Position numbers and translations under genes: made by a program
NCBI RefSeq assembly: GCF_014334055.1
Contig: NZ_CP060490.1
Location: forward strand, 2,294,001 to 2,358,000
Direction of reading: 5' to 3'
Origin: Oscillibacter hominis
GTDB taxonomy: Bacteria > Bacillota > Clostridia > Oscillospirales > Oscillospiraceae
Length of the DNA stretch: 64,000 nucleotides
Shown here: piece after piece, positions 1 to 8,347 of the stretch
How positions within the stretch are numbered: the stretch's first letter is position 1
Layout: the number at the start of each line of letters is the position of its first letter
Notes under the pieces: generated by a model
The model's input: only the letters and a program-made list of their open reading frames with translations
What the model was told of the DNA's origin: nothing
The model's database searches: none

Positions 1-420
1 CCCAAATTCCACATCCGCAGCAAGAATTGCAGGGTCAGATGAGACCATCCACCCTTTACAGCTTCTTTTCACAATCATCATATTGTACGATGTCGCGCAG
101 TTTATGTTAGATGACTTTGCCCCCAATGTCAATCTATTTTGGTCAGAAACCGCCGTGTTTTCACAATTCCTCCGTTTTAACTAAAAAGCCCGTTTGTTTT
201 TTGTTAAATATTTGGAAGAAAATTTTTGCTATTTTTACAGCTTCTTTTTCCGCGTTTTTCACCAACTTGAAAGAAAAGCTTGACTTTTTTATAAAATGTA
301 TTATTGTTTTTTGTATGATGTCTGTTGGACCTGGGCTGCCGCGTGCGGACCGGAGACTTTGGCATGGGCGCCGTCTTCGCGGCACAATTTGAAATTCTAA
401 TAATTGGAAGGAGCATTCCT
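1..420. other. Upstream region without a supported gene
   Basis: AT-rich stretch before the first gene. Short open frames exist on both strands but none has a ribosome binding site or recognisable protein sequence. The only signal I support is the promoter listed at 267-295. The first 120 bases may belong to the end of a neighbouring transcription unit outside the window. Confidence 0.5.
267..295 (+). promoter_or_regulatory. Sigma-A-type promoter of the SDR-aldolase-AEC operon
   Basis: TTGAAA at 267-272, a 17-base spacer, and TATAAA at 290-295. Transcription would begin near 302 and give a leader of about 120 bases before the ATG at 421. A second -35-like TTGACT at 280 is too close to the -10 box to be used with it. 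Confidence 0.6.
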
Positions 421-1263
421 ATGATTACAAGCAACGATCCTCTGTTCAGCGTAGAAAACAAGATCTGCATCGTCACCGGCGGCATGGGCCAGTTGGGCGC
501 GCAGTTCAGCAAGGCCCTCTGGGAGCGGGGTGCACGGGTGGCCGTGTGGGGCCGCCACGTCCCCCAGGAGAAGATCGAAAAGATTTACACCAAGGAGCAG
601 TACACCTCCGACCGCCTGAAGTTTTACACCGTGGACATCACCAGCAAGGAGAGCCTCAACAAGGCCCTGGACGAGATGGAACAGGCCTGGGGCGGCGCCC
701 CCGACGTGCTGGTGAACAACGCCGGCATCGACACCCAGCCCTCCGCGCCCCCGGAGGTTTCCGGCCCCTTTGAGAACTTCCCCGAGGAGGTGTTCCGCGA
801 GGTGGTGGATGTGAACCTGGTCGGCACCTTCCTGGCCTGCCAGGCGGTGGGCGCCCGGATGGTGAAGGCCAACAAGGGCGGCTCCATCATCAACATCGGC
901 TCCATCTACGGCATGGTTTCCCCCATCCAGGACATCTATGCCTATAAAAAGGAGCAGACCAGCGTGCCCTTCATCAAGCCTGTGGCCTACTCCGCCGCCA
1001 AGTCCGGCATTTATAACCTGACCCGCTACCTGGCCACCTATTGGGGCAAGCAGGATATCCGGGTGAACACCCTGACGCCTGCCGGCGTGTGGAGGGACAC
1101 CCAGGACGCCACCTTCCAGGGCAACTTCTGCGCCAGAATGCCCATGGGCCGCATGTCCCAGGAGGATGAGTACAACGGCGCCATCATCTTCCTGGCCTCC
1201 AAGGCGTCCTCCTTTATGACCGGCTCCAACCTGATCATCGACGGAGGCTGGACAGCATGGTAA
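421..1263 (+). CDS. SDR-family NAD(P)-dependent oxidoreductase
   Basis: A 280-residue short-chain dehydrogenase. The nucleotide-binding motif TGGMGQLG is at residues 19-26, NNAG at 99-102, and the catalytic Ser, Tyr and Lys are at 161, 190 and 194 (YSAAK). The insertion between Ser161 and Tyr190 and the ending DEYNGAIIFL...DGGWTAW resemble the PtmA-type SDRs found in flagellin sugar-modification clusters; this is by memory of the family, not a search. The start at 421 follows AAGGAG with good spacing; an upstream in-frame extension lacks one. The stop overlaps the start of the next gene (ATGGTAA), so the two are translationally coupled. With the aldolase and the AEC carrier it probably serves uptake and breakdown of a keto or sugar acid. 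The substrate cannot be read from sequence. Confidence 0.88.
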   Translation: MITSNDPLFSVENKICIVTGGMGQLGAQFSKALWERGARVAVWGRHVPQEKIEKIYTKEQYTSDRLKFYTVDITSKESLNKALDEMEQAWGGAPDVLVNNAGIDTQPSAPPEVSGPFENFPEEVFREVVDVNLVGTFLACQAVGARMVKANKGGSIINIGSIYGMVSPIQDIYAYKKEQTSVPFIKPVAYSAAKSGIYNLTRYLATYWGKQDIRVNTLTPAGVWRDTQDATFQGNFCARMPMGRMSQEDEYNGAIIFLASKASSFMTGSNLIIDGGWTAW

Positions 1264-2138
1264 ATTCCGCCCATCCCGAACTGCAGAAGATTTTTTCCGC
1301 CCTCACCGTGCCCATGCACGCTGACGAGAGCGTCAACTATGAGGCCCTTGCCCAGATCGTGGAGGCTCAGATCGCCGACGGCGTGGAGGGCTTCTACTGC
1401 TGCGGCTCCTCCGGAGAGGGGCTGCTGCTGACGCTGGAGGAGCGGAAAAAGATTCTGGAGTGCACGCTGCGCCAGGTCTCCGGCCGGGTGCCGGTGGTGG
1501 CCCATGTGGGCACCATCCGCACCGCCGATGTCATCGACCTGGCCCGTCATGCCAAAAGCGCCGGCGCCGCGGCGGTGTCCATGATCCCGCCCTACTATTA
1601 TAAGTTCTCCATGGCGGAGATCACCGGCTACTACAAAGCGGTGCTGGATGCCGTCCCCGGGCTGGAGGCCATCCTTTACAACATCCCCCAGTTCACCGGC
1701 GTGGAGTTCAGCAAGGACAATGCGGCGGAGCTGCTCAGCGACCCGCGGATCATCGGCATCAAGCACACCTCCCAGAACCTTTACAGCCTGGAGCGGATGT
1801 CCGTGGCCTATCCCGACAAGGTACTCATCAACGGCTTTGACGAGATGTTCTTAGGCGCGCTCTCCATGGGCGCCAGTTGCACCATCGGCACCACAGTGAA
1901 CCTGTTTGCCCCCACCTTTTTAAAGGTGCGGGACCTCTACAATGCCGGGCGCATGGCCGAGGCATTTGCCCAGCAGAACCTCATCAACCACCGGGTGGAG
2001 GTCATGGTGAAGGCCGGAATCTTCAGCGCGGTGAAATACGGCTGGACGGTGCGCGGCATCGACTGCGGCGCCTGCCGCAGCCCCTTCGCGCCGCTGACGG
2101 AGGAGGCCAAGGCTTCCGTCCGGGAGCTGTTTGCCTGA
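1257..2138 (+). CDS. DapA/N-acetylneuraminate lyase-family aldolase
   Basis: A 293-residue class I aldolase of the DHDPS/NAL superfamily, a cytoplasmic TIM-barrel enzyme that adds or removes pyruvate through a Schiff base. The GSSGE substrate-binding motif is at residues 50-54, the catalytic Tyr in LYNIP at 141 and the Schiff-base Lys in IGIKHTS at 169. It is unlikely to be the lysine-pathway DapA: a separate riboswitch-controlled dapA lies at 19924-20811, and this copy sits between an SDR dehydrogenase and an AEC carrier. The YNIPxxTG signature fits N-acetylneuraminate lyase or keto-deoxy-sugar-acid aldolases. It starts within the last codons of the SDR gene and is followed by a 30-base gap with an AAGGAG for the next gene. 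Confidence 0.85.
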   Translation: MVNSAHPELQKIFSALTVPMHADESVNYEALAQIVEAQIADGVEGFYCCGSSGEGLLLTLEERKKILECTLRQVSGRVPVVAHVGTIRTADVIDLARHAKSAGAAAVSMIPPYYYKFSMAEITGYYKAVLDAVPGLEAILYNIPQFTGVEFSKDNAAELLSDPRIIGIKHTSQNLYSLERMSVAYPDKVLINGFDEMFLGALSMGASCTIGTTVNLFAPTFLKVRDLYNAGRMAEAFAQQNLINHRVEVMVKAGIFSAVKYGWTVRGIDCGACRSPFAPLTEEAKASVRELFA

Positions 2139-2168
2139 TCCCAACCAAATCTCAAAGGAGCACCCTAT

Positions 2169-3110
2169 ATGAATCAGGAAGTCCTGGCCACCGCCGTCTC
2201 TTCGGTCGTGCTGTTTCTGCTGTTGACCATCCCAGGTTTCCTCTTCGCAAGGAAAAACTGGATCAGCGGAGAGCAGATGGACGGCCTGTCCGCCATCGTG
2301 GTCAACTACCTCTCTCCGGCCACCATTCTCAATGCCCTGATCCACAACACCCTGACCCCCCAGCTGCTGATAGACGCCGGCACGGCGCTGGGCACCATGG
2401 CGGCCGGCATCGCGCTGGGTATTGCGGCCGGCTTCCTCTACATGAAGCTGCGCAGGACAGGGCCCAACCCCGGTTACATCACGCTGTTCCTCATGACCTT
2501 TTCCAACACCGGCTTCATCGGCATCCCATTGCTGCAAATGCTCCTGGGCACCGACGCGCTGTTGTTCGCCGCCTGCGGGGAGGTGATCAACGACCTGTGC
2601 ATCTTCTCCTTTGGCATGATGATTGTCCAGGTTGGGTGCGGTCAGGCGCGGCGCATGAACCTGCGTGGCCTTCTGAACCCCTGCTTCCTCTGCGCGGTGG
2701 GCGGCGTGGCGATTTTGCTCAGCGGCATACAGCTGCCGGAGCTGGTGAACAAGCTGCTCTCCACCGCCGCCGGAGGCACCGTGCCCCTGGTGATGTTCCT
2801 CATCGGCGCCCAGTTGGGCAAGTGCGACCTCAAGTCCCTGTTTGGAGAGCGCCGCCTCTATGAAATCGTTGCGCTGAAGCTCATCGGCGTGCCTGGGCTC
2901 CTCTTCCTGCTGGTCTATGGGCTTTTGGGCGTGCGGACCTTTGCCGTGCGGGCCATCCTGCTGATGACCGCGATGCCCTCCGCCACCATCTGCGCCATAC
3001 TGACCCGCAAGTACCACGGAGATGCCGACCTTGCCTCCCGGGCAGTGATGCTCTCCACCCTCCTTTCCGTCGTCACCATTCCTTTCTGGGTGGTGCTGAC
3101 CGCCCTCTGA
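2169..3110 (+). CDS. AEC-family (auxin efflux carrier type) transporter
   Basis: A 313-residue integral membrane protein with about ten hydrophobic segments, arranged as two similar halves. The N-terminal half has NYLSPATILNAL and a TFSNTGFIGIPLL segment, and the C-terminal half has TAMPSATICAILTRKYHGD. These matching discontinuous helices are typical of the AEC branch of the BART superfamily. Bacterial members move organic acids such as malate or malonate, so the likely job is uptake or export of the acid handled by the two upstream enzymes; that is inference from context. The start follows AAAGGAG with normal spacing. The gene ends ten bases before a strong hairpin terminator. Confidence 0.85.
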   Translation: MNQEVLATAVSSVVLFLLLTIPGFLFARKNWISGEQMDGLSAIVVNYLSPATILNALIHNTLTPQLLIDAGTALGTMAAGIALGIAAGFLYMKLRRTGPNPGYITLFLMTFSNTGFIGIPLLQMLLGTDALLFAACGEVINDLCIFSFGMMIVQVGCGQARRMNLRGLLNPCFLCAVGGVAILLSGIQLPELVNKLLSTAAGGTVPLVMFLIGAQLGKCDLKSLFGERRLYEIVALKLIGVPGLLFLLVYGLLGVRTFAVRAILLMTAMPSATICAILTRKYHGDADLASRAVMLSTLLSVVTIPFWVVLTAL

Positions 3111-3121
3111 GCGATTCAAAG

Positions 3122-3158
3122 AAAAAAAGACAGCCGCTTATGCGGCTGTCTTTTTTTC
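3122..3158. terminator. Bidirectional intrinsic terminator
   Basis: Perfect 10-bp stem AGACAGCCGC / GCGGCTGTCT with a TTAT loop, A-tract on the left and T-tract on the right. It serves the AEC gene on the plus strand and the converging stalk-domain gene on the minus strand. Confidence 0.9.
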
Positions 3159-3167
3159 TTGGCTGAT

Positions 3168-4610
3168 TTACGCAGCGGCGCCGGTGGCGCCGGCCAGGGA
3201 GTTCATCATCGCATCCAGGCTGCCCAGGTCGACGATCTGAGCGGCGGCGGGGGGAACGGCGGCGGGCTTTTCCGTGGTGACCGCCATCTTCATGTCCATG
3301 GTGATCTTGGCGGTACCCATCTCACCCATATCCATGTTCATGGTGATGGTGGCGGAGTCCTTGGTCATGGTGCCGTCACCGGACACGCTGACGCTGCTGC
3401 CCTCCTGGGTCATACCCATCTTGAAGGTCATCTTCATGGAGCCGTCGCTGTTGGCCTTGATGGTCATGGACAGGTCGTCAAACAATGCCGCGGTCTCGCT
3501 GTCCAGCTTGGACTTGTCAAAGCTCCACTGATAGGAGGAGCCCACCTTGGTGTAGGCGCTGTCGCCCAGGAACGCACTGGCGGCAAGGGCATCGGCCTTC
3601 ACGGCATCATAAAGCTGCGCGGGTGCATTGGCGTCCAGGCTGGCCGCCATCTTTTCCATCATATAGATAGTCTGGCCCACGGTGCTGGAATCCTTCATCC
3701 CGGAAAGATCGCCAAGGCCCAGGGTCATCTTGTACCAGGTCTCGCCGTTCACCGTGGTCTCCTCAGTGGCCATGGCATCCAGCAGGGGCATGTTCATGTA
3801 GATGACGTCGTTTTTGTAATCATAGATCATCTTCATGGTGATGTTGCTGAGCATCTGGCGCATGGCCTCGGCTTCCTCAGCGGTCATGGCGCCGCTCTTC
3901 ACCGCGGCATCCAGATCCATCTCCTTCAGCAGGGAAGACATATCGATCTTAGCGTCCATCTCCAGGCTCTGCTGATCCTGGATCATGGTCATATCCATCT
4001 TCATGTCGAACTTGACCTCCGCGCCGGTCTCGTCCTTGGAGGTCATGGCGATGTTGGCGGTGGCAGTGGTCTTGTAGTTCTTGTTGGGATCGCTTGCCAG
4101 CTTGGCCAGGGCTTCGTTGAGCACGGTGAAGCTTTTGTCGATTTCCTCGATCAGCGCATCCTTGTCCACCAGGACCGCAGCGCGGTCGTCGCTGTCCCAG
4201 AACACGTCATAGCCCAGGGCCTGGGCAAAGAAGCGGACAGGCACATAGGTGCGGCCGGCCTTAATGTAGCAGGGGACATCCATCTGGATGCTCTCGGACT
4301 TGCCGTCGGCGCCGGTCTTGGTGACCACCTTGCCGCCGGCCTCAAAGCTCAGCGTGGTGTCGCCCAGCTTGCAGGTGATGGTGCCGCCGGTGACATACTC
4401 CACCTTACCGCCCAGGGTCTCCATCAGAGCGCGATAGGGCACCATGGTGCGGCCGGAGGTCAACTCAGGCTTTGCGTCGGGGAAGGCGACCGACTCGCCG
4501 TTGAGAACCACCTGGATGTCCTTCTGGGCAGTGGTCTCCGCAGCAAAGGAAGGTACCGCCAGCGCAAGGGCCAGTACCAGCGCCAATGCCAGAGATAAGA
4601 TCTTTTTCAT
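3168..4610 (-). CDS. Secreted stalk-domain (copper amine oxidase N-like) protein
   Basis: A 480-residue exported protein. Residues 1-24 are a Sec signal peptide rich in Leu and Ala, ending in FAA. Residues about 30-150 match the stalk domain known as copper amine oxidase N-terminal, with two copies of the signature: LTSGRTMVPYRALMETLGG and IKAGRTYVPVRFFAQALGY. The rest (about 155-450) is rich in Met, Thr and Asp and full of alternating beta-type stretches such as FDMKMDMTM and ITMNMDMG. This resembles the LolA/DUF6612-like lipoprotein-fold proteins that often follow this domain in Clostridia; that match is tentative. The domain is thought to support binding to cell-surface structures. No enzymatic motif is visible. 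Monocistronic, with its own promoter at 4676-4704. Confidence 0.8.
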   Translation of the reverse strand: MKKILSLALALVLALALAVPSFAAETTAQKDIQVVLNGESVAFPDAKPELTSGRTMVPYRALMETLGGKVEYVTGGTITCKLGDTTLSFEAGGKVVTKTGADGKSESIQMDVPCYIKAGRTYVPVRFFAQALGYDVFWDSDDRAAVLVDKDALIEEIDKSFTVLNEALAKLASDPNKNYKTTATANIAMTSKDETGAEVKFDMKMDMTMIQDQQSLEMDAKIDMSSLLKEMDLDAAVKSGAMTAEEAEAMRQMLSNITMKMIYDYKNDVIYMNMPLLDAMATEETTVNGETWYKMTLGLGDLSGMKDSSTVGQTIYMMEKMAASLDANAPAQLYDAVKADALAASAFLGDSAYTKVGSSYQWSFDKSKLDSETAALFDDLSMTIKANSDGSMKMTFKMGMTQEGSSVSVSGDGTMTKDSATITMNMDMGEMGTAKITMDMKMAVTTEKPAAVPPAAAQIVDLGSLDAMMNSLAGATGAAA

Positions 4611-4675
4611 TGTTTTGTCCCTCTTTTTCAGATTTGATTCTCACCGCCGTATGGCGGATGAGCTTCTTGCATCCT

Positions 4676-4704
4676 ATTTTATCGTTTATCGGCCCGATTG
4701 TCTA
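4676..4704 (-). promoter_or_regulatory. Promoter of the stalk-domain protein gene
   Basis: Reading the minus strand: TAGACA (4704-4699), 17-base spacer, TAAAAT (4681-4676). Transcription would start near 4669, about 60 bases upstream of the ATG at 4610. Confidence 0.5.
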
Positions 4705-4714
4705 TAGGGAAACA

Positions 4715-4746
4715 AAAAACAACGGCCCTCCGGCTGTTATTTTTTC
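4715..4746 (+). terminator. Terminator-like hairpin in a divergent gap
   Basis: AACGGCC and GGCTGTT (one G-T pair) around a CTCC loop, followed on the plus strand by a run of T. It lies between two divergent promoters, where no upstream plus-strand gene needs it. It may stop antisense readthrough or be fortuitous. Confidence 0.35.
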
Positions 4747-4855
4747 GTTAAGATGTCCCTGCCGCAGAGGCGGAAAGGGGATTCCATCACTTTTTATATG
4801 ATTGTTTTTTTCAATTTTACCAGTTCATTCAGTGCAAAATACAATCGTCAAATTA

Positions 4856-4900
4856 TTGACTTTTTTTCTCGATTTTTGTATTATTTTACCCGTTGCAACG
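4856..4900 (+). promoter_or_regulatory. Promoter and possible operator of the MetQ-like operon
   Basis: TTGACT at 4856-4861, 17-base spacer, TATTAT at 4879-4884. The predicted start of transcription falls in a perfect 10-base palindrome, CGTTGCAACG, at 4891-4900, which could be an operator. No S-box or T-box leader is visible before the gene, unlike many methionine-uptake operons. Confidence 0.65.
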
Positions 4901-4932
4901 ATACTTTGTTTATTTTTAAGGAGATTCGTTTC

Positions 4933-5769
4933 ATGAAAAAAATGCTTTCTCTTGCCCTGGCTTGTATTGTGGTACTTTCCCTGAGCGCCTGCGGAAACGG
5001 CGGTGGCTCCGCCTCCTCCGGGAGCGCTTCCTCCGCCGGCGGCAGCGCCTCCTCCCAGCCTCAGACCATCCAGCTGGGCAGCGGCGGCACCTATGCGGAC
5101 ATGATTGAGGTCCTGGCTGAGCTGGTGGCCGACCAGGGATACAACGTGGAGGTAGTCCTCTTTGACTCCAACTCCGGCCCGGCCGACGCCTGCAGCGGCG
5201 GTGACATCGACGGGTTCATCTACAACCACGCCCCCTGGCTGGAGCAGTACAACCTGAACAACAACACAGACCTCACTCCGGTGAGCTCTTTGTACTATGG
5301 CCGCACCGCCCTCTACTCCGCCAAGTACACCTCTTTGGACGAGCTGCCCGACGGTGCTTCCATTGCCATTCCCAACGACTCCACCAACATGGAGAACACG
5401 CTGCTGTTTCTCCAGGATCTGGAGCTCATTGAGTTAGGGGAGAAGACCGAGAGCTTCTACACCACCCTGGACGTGGTCAGCAACCCCAAAAACATCAAGT
5501 TCGTGGAGACTGAAATTTCCTACACCGCCCGCAGCATCGAAGACTGCGATGCCGTGGTCTGCCCCGCCCAGTACATTCTGGACACCAACCTGGACCCCAA
5601 TGTGTTTTTGGCGGAAAACACAGCCAAGCAGGGCTATCCCATCGGCCTGACCGTGCGCGCCGAGGACGCGGACAGCGAGTGGGTGAAGGCATTGGACGAG
5701 GCGCTGCACTCCGACGAGTTCCGCACCCGGTTCGACGAGTTATACAAAGGAACCCTGGTGCTGTATTGA
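4933..5769 (+). CDS. metQ: MetQ/NlpA-family substrate-binding lipoprotein
   Basis: A 278-residue exported lipoprotein. The lipobox LSAC puts the lipidated Cys at residue 20, followed by a Ser/Gly/Ala-rich linker to about residue 45. The remaining sequence fits the NlpA/MetQ periplasmic-binding family: it opens with a beta strand (TIQLGSGGTYADMIEVLAEL), has a DGFIYNHAPWLEQYN segment near residue 100 like the FxH(x)PYLxxFN region of MetQ, and closes with a DELYKGTLVLY tail. It would capture the ligand for the importer encoded just downstream. Methionine is the family default, but the DUF169 partner and absence of a methionine riboswitch leave the ligand open. The start follows AAGGAG; an upstream in-frame extension to 4753 is not supported. 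Confidence 0.85.
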   Translation: MKKMLSLALACIVVLSLSACGNGGGSASSGSASSAGGSASSQPQTIQLGSGGTYADMIEVLAELVADQGYNVEVVLFDSNSGPADACSGGDIDGFIYNHAPWLEQYNLNNNTDLTPVSSLYYGRTALYSAKYTSLDELPDGASIAIPNDSTNMENTLLFLQDLELIELGEKTESFYTTLDVVSNPKNIKFVETEISYTARSIEDCDAVVCPAQYILDTNLDPNVFLAENTAKQGYPIGLTVRAEDADSEWVKALDEALHSDEFRTRFDELYKGTLVLY

Positions 5770-5832
5770 TACATCCATCTGGAAGGGGCGGCCGGAGCGC
5801 CGCCCCTTGCCATTGTGGGAGGAGGAGAGCCC

Positions 5833-6819
5833 TTGATAGAAATACGCGGTCTTTGCAAGCATTTTGACGACTTTTCCGCCCTGGAGGACATCCATATGAC
5901 CATGGAGAGCGGAAAGGTCTACGGCCTTATCGGCCAGAGCGGCTCCGGGAAGTCCACGCTGCTTCGCTGCATCAACGGCCTCACCGGCTATGAAAGCGGC
6001 AGCCTGAAGGTGGACGGCGTGGAGGTGTCCACCCTATCCGGGCTGGAGGCCCGCCGGTTCCGCCGGGACATCGGCATGATCTTTCAGCAGTTTTCCCTGC
6101 TCAAGCGGCTGAGCGTCTACGACAACGTGGCACTGCCCATGCGGTGCTGGAAATACAGCAAAAGTGAGATCGACAAGCGGGTCACGGAGCTTTTGGAGCT
6201 GGTCCACATCGCCGATAAGCGGGACGCCCTGCCCACAGAGCTCTCCGGCGGCCAGAAGCAGCGGGTGGCCATTGCCCGGGCGCTGACGATGAATCCCAAA
6301 TTCCTACTCTGCGACGAGGCCACCTCCGCCCTGGACCCCAACATTGCGGAAACCATTATGGACCTCCTTTCGGACATCAACCAGCAGTTAGGGATCACCA
6401 TGATCGTCGTCACCCATCAGCTGTCCATCCTGAAGTCCTCCTGTGAGCAGGTTTATCTTTTGGAGCGGGGCCGCCTGGTGGCCCAAGGGGATATCACCTC
6501 CCTCTTCTCCACGCCTCCGGAGGCCCTGCGCCGCCTGATGGGCAGCCAGGAGGCCGTTGAACCCACCGGCGGCGGGACAGTGCTGCGCCTGCTGCCCACC
6601 CGTCAGCAGGCGGCCCAGCCCATCCTCTCCCGGATGGCCCGGGAGCTGGGCCAGGACTTCAGCGTCCTGAAGGCGGACAGGGAGCAGTACCGCCACGGCG
6701 CGGTCACCTACCTGATCATCGAGGTGCCCAATGGGCTCCTTCCCCAGGTCCGGGACTGGCTGAAGCTCCGGCAGATCGCATGGGTGACGGAGCCCGGCGG
6801 GCAGACTGGAAAGGAGTAG
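5833..6819 (+). CDS. metN: MetN-like ABC importer ATPase with NIL domain
   Basis: A 328-residue ABC ATPase that powers the neighbouring permease. Walker A GQSGSGKST is at residues 34-42, the signature LSGGQ at 137-141 and Walker B FLLCDE at 157-162. Residues about 248-322 form a NIL domain, the C-terminal ligand-sensing module of MetN, which allows inhibition by internal substrate. I chose the TTG at 5833 because GGAGGAGGAG lies seven bases upstream; the in-frame GTG at 5815 overlaps that ribosome binding site. It lies 63 bases after metQ and is followed by metI within 8 bases. The NIL domain argues for an amino-acid-type ligand of the MetNIQ class. Confidence 0.87.
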   Translation: MIEIRGLCKHFDDFSALEDIHMTMESGKVYGLIGQSGSGKSTLLRCINGLTGYESGSLKVDGVEVSTLSGLEARRFRRDIGMIFQQFSLLKRLSVYDNVALPMRCWKYSKSEIDKRVTELLELVHIADKRDALPTELSGGQKQRVAIARALTMNPKFLLCDEATSALDPNIAETIMDLLSDINQQLGITMIVVTHQLSILKSSCEQVYLLERGRLVAQGDITSLFSTPPEALRRLMGSQEAVEPTGGGTVLRLLPTRQQAAQPILSRMARELGQDFSVLKADREQYRHGAVTYLIIEVPNGLLPQVRDWLKLRQIAWVTEPGGQTGKE

Positions 6820-6827
6820 GAGACCCA

Positions 6828-7496
6828 ATGGACGCAGAACTGATCGCAAGATTCAAGAAATACTTTTTCGGACTCATTGAACCGGCCATCTACGACACAT
6901 TGGCCATGTTGGCCGCCACCATGGTGCTGGCCATTTTGTTCGGCTTTCTCATCAGCGTGGTGCTGGCCACCACCCGGCCCGGCGGGCTCAAGCCCAACAG
7001 GGCCGTCTACTCCGTGCTGAACTTCCTTGTGAACTTCATCCGCTCTTTTCCCATTATGATCCTCATCGTGGCCCTGCTGCCGGTGACCCGGGCCGTCATG
7101 GGCACCACCATGGGCATCCGGGGCGCCGTATTCCCCCTGACCGTGGCGGCCACGCCCTTCATGGCCCGGATCTTTGAAAACGCCATGGTGGAGGTGGACC
7201 CCCAGCTCATTGAGGCCGCCCGGTCCTTCGGCGCCTCCAACCTTCAGATCATCTTCCGGGTGATGCTGAAAGAGGCCGTCCCATCCATCGTTTCCGGCAC
7301 CACCCTGGCCACGGTCACCTACCTGTCCGCCACCACCATCGCCGGCGCCATCGGTGCCGGCGGCCTGGGCTCCATTGCCATGAACTACGGATACCACCGC
7401 TTTGACGACATGGTGCTCTACACCGGCGTCGTCATATTGTGCATCCTGGTTCAGCTGATCCAGCTGATCGGCAACCAACTTTACAAGCGTCTATAA
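6828..7496 (+). CDS. metI: MetI-like ABC importer permease
   Basis: A 222-residue membrane protein with five to six hydrophobic helices. The EAA loop that contacts the ATPase is visible as LIEAARSFGASNLQIIFRVMLKEA (about residues 125-148), shown here in part. RSFPIMILIVALLP and TIAGAIGAGGLGSIAMNYGY are characteristic MetI segments. It is the channel of the metQ-metN-metI importer. The ATG at 6828 follows AGTAGGAGA closely; the longer open frame from 6780 overlaps metN and has no ribosome binding site. Confidence 0.87.
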   Translation: MDAELIARFKKYFFGLIEPAIYDTLAMLAATMVLAILFGFLISVVLATTRPGGLKPNRAVYSVLNFLVNFIRSFPIMILIVALLPVTRAVMGTTMGIRGAVFPLTVAATPFMARIFENAMVEVDPQLIEAARSFGASNLQIIFRVMLKEAVPSIVSGTTLATVTYLSATTIAGAIGAGGLGSIAMNYGYHRFDDMVLYTGVVILCILVQLIQLIGNQLYKRL

Positions 7497-7508
7497 AGGA
7501 GAACGTGC

Positions 7509-8318
7509 ATGAAAGAGTTTACTGTCAAAGAGCTTGCGGACCGGCTGAGCTGCGCCATTGACTGGCCCCGCCAGGCGGTCGGCGTCCGCTTCCTGTTCAC
7601 CAAGCAGGAATTTGAGGACGCGCAGGCCATAGAGCTGACAAAGCCCATCAACTACTGCATGATGGTCAAATCCGCCACATTGGGCCATGCCGTAAAGGCG
7701 GATGCCTCCAGCCACCGGTGCGCTGCCGCGGCCCGTGCCCTGGGGCTGGAGCTTCCGGACGAATCCCACCGCAGCGGACGCAGGGGGCTCGCCTTCCGCC
7801 TGTACCATGATTTGGGCACCGCAAAGTACACCCGGGACCGCCAGACCCTCTGTGACCACAAGGCATACGGAGTCATGGTCAAGCCCCTCTCCCAGTACGC
7901 TGACTCTGAGGAGGCGCCCCACCTGGTCCTCCTCATCACCAGCCCCTATTACGCCATGCGTTTGATTCAGGGCTATACCTATTACTACGGCATCCAGACC
8001 AACTTCAAGATGTCCGGCCTTCAGGCGATCTGCTCCGAGTCCACCGCCTATCCCTATATGTCCAACAGCATCAATCTCTCCACGCTGTGCGGCGGAACCC
8101 GGCTGTACTGCAAATGGAGCGACAGCGAACTGGCGGTCTCCATCCCCTACAGCAAATTCCCGCTGAGCGTGGAGGGGCTTTTGCGCACCATGGACTTGCA
8201 GGACAGCAATGAGAAAAAGGCCGTCGCCCGGCAAAAGCTCAAAGCGAACGGCATGGAGGAGGAATTCCCGCTACAGGACGACTTCTCCTACTGCTACATA
8301 AGCTCCGCCTATGAATAA
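7509..8318 (+). CDS. DUF169-family protein
   Basis: A 269-residue cytoplasmic protein matching my recollection of DUF169, a family of unknown function found in archaea and anaerobic bacteria. Visible features are an N-terminal helix-rich part with AVGVRFLFTKQEFEDA, Cys residues in NYCMMVK and HRCAAAAR (about 47 and 66), an ICSESTAYPYM segment near 180 and LSTLCGGTRLYCKWSD near 200. The conserved Cys positions hint at metal or cofactor binding, but no catalytic motif is known to me. It is 12 bases after metI with a GGAGAA ribosome binding site, so it is cotranscribed with the importer and probably handles the imported ligand. That link is inference. Confidence 0.7.
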   Translation: MKEFTVKELADRLSCAIDWPRQAVGVRFLFTKQEFEDAQAIELTKPINYCMMVKSATLGHAVKADASSHRCAAAARALGLELPDESHRSGRRGLAFRLYHDLGTAKYTRDRQTLCDHKAYGVMVKPLSQYADSEEAPHLVLLITSPYYAMRLIQGYTYYYGIQTNFKMSGLQAICSESTAYPYMSNSINLSTLCGGTRLYCKWSDSELAVSIPYSKFPLSVEGLLRTMDLQDSNEKKAVARQKLKANGMEEEFPLQDDFSYCYISSAYE

Positions 8319-8320
8319 GA

Positions 8321-8347
8321 GAGGGGCCTTCCGGCTCCTCCCTTTTC
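8321..8347 (+). terminator. Intrinsic terminator of the met-like operon
   Basis: GAGGGGCC and GGCTCCTC (one G-T pair) around TTCC, followed by CCTTTT. It also overlaps the end of the converging LysR gene. Confidence 0.65.

Noticed and set aside
111..512. Short frames on both strands before the first gene
   Set aside because: No ribosome binding site and no protein-like sequence; a promoter lies in the middle.
1920..3119. Long minus-strand open frame opposite the aldolase and AEC genes
   Set aside because: His/Gly/Gln-rich antisense translation, typical shadow in GC-rich DNA, with no ribosome binding site or protein-like features.
3159..4598. 480-codon plus-strand open frame opposite the stalk-domain gene
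   Set aside because: It mirrors the real gene, which has a signal peptide, two stalk motifs, a promoter and a ribosome binding site.
4611..4932. S-box, T-box or other riboswitch before metQ
   Set aside because: The leader after the predicted promoter is only about 40 bases long and has no conserved aptamer blocks.
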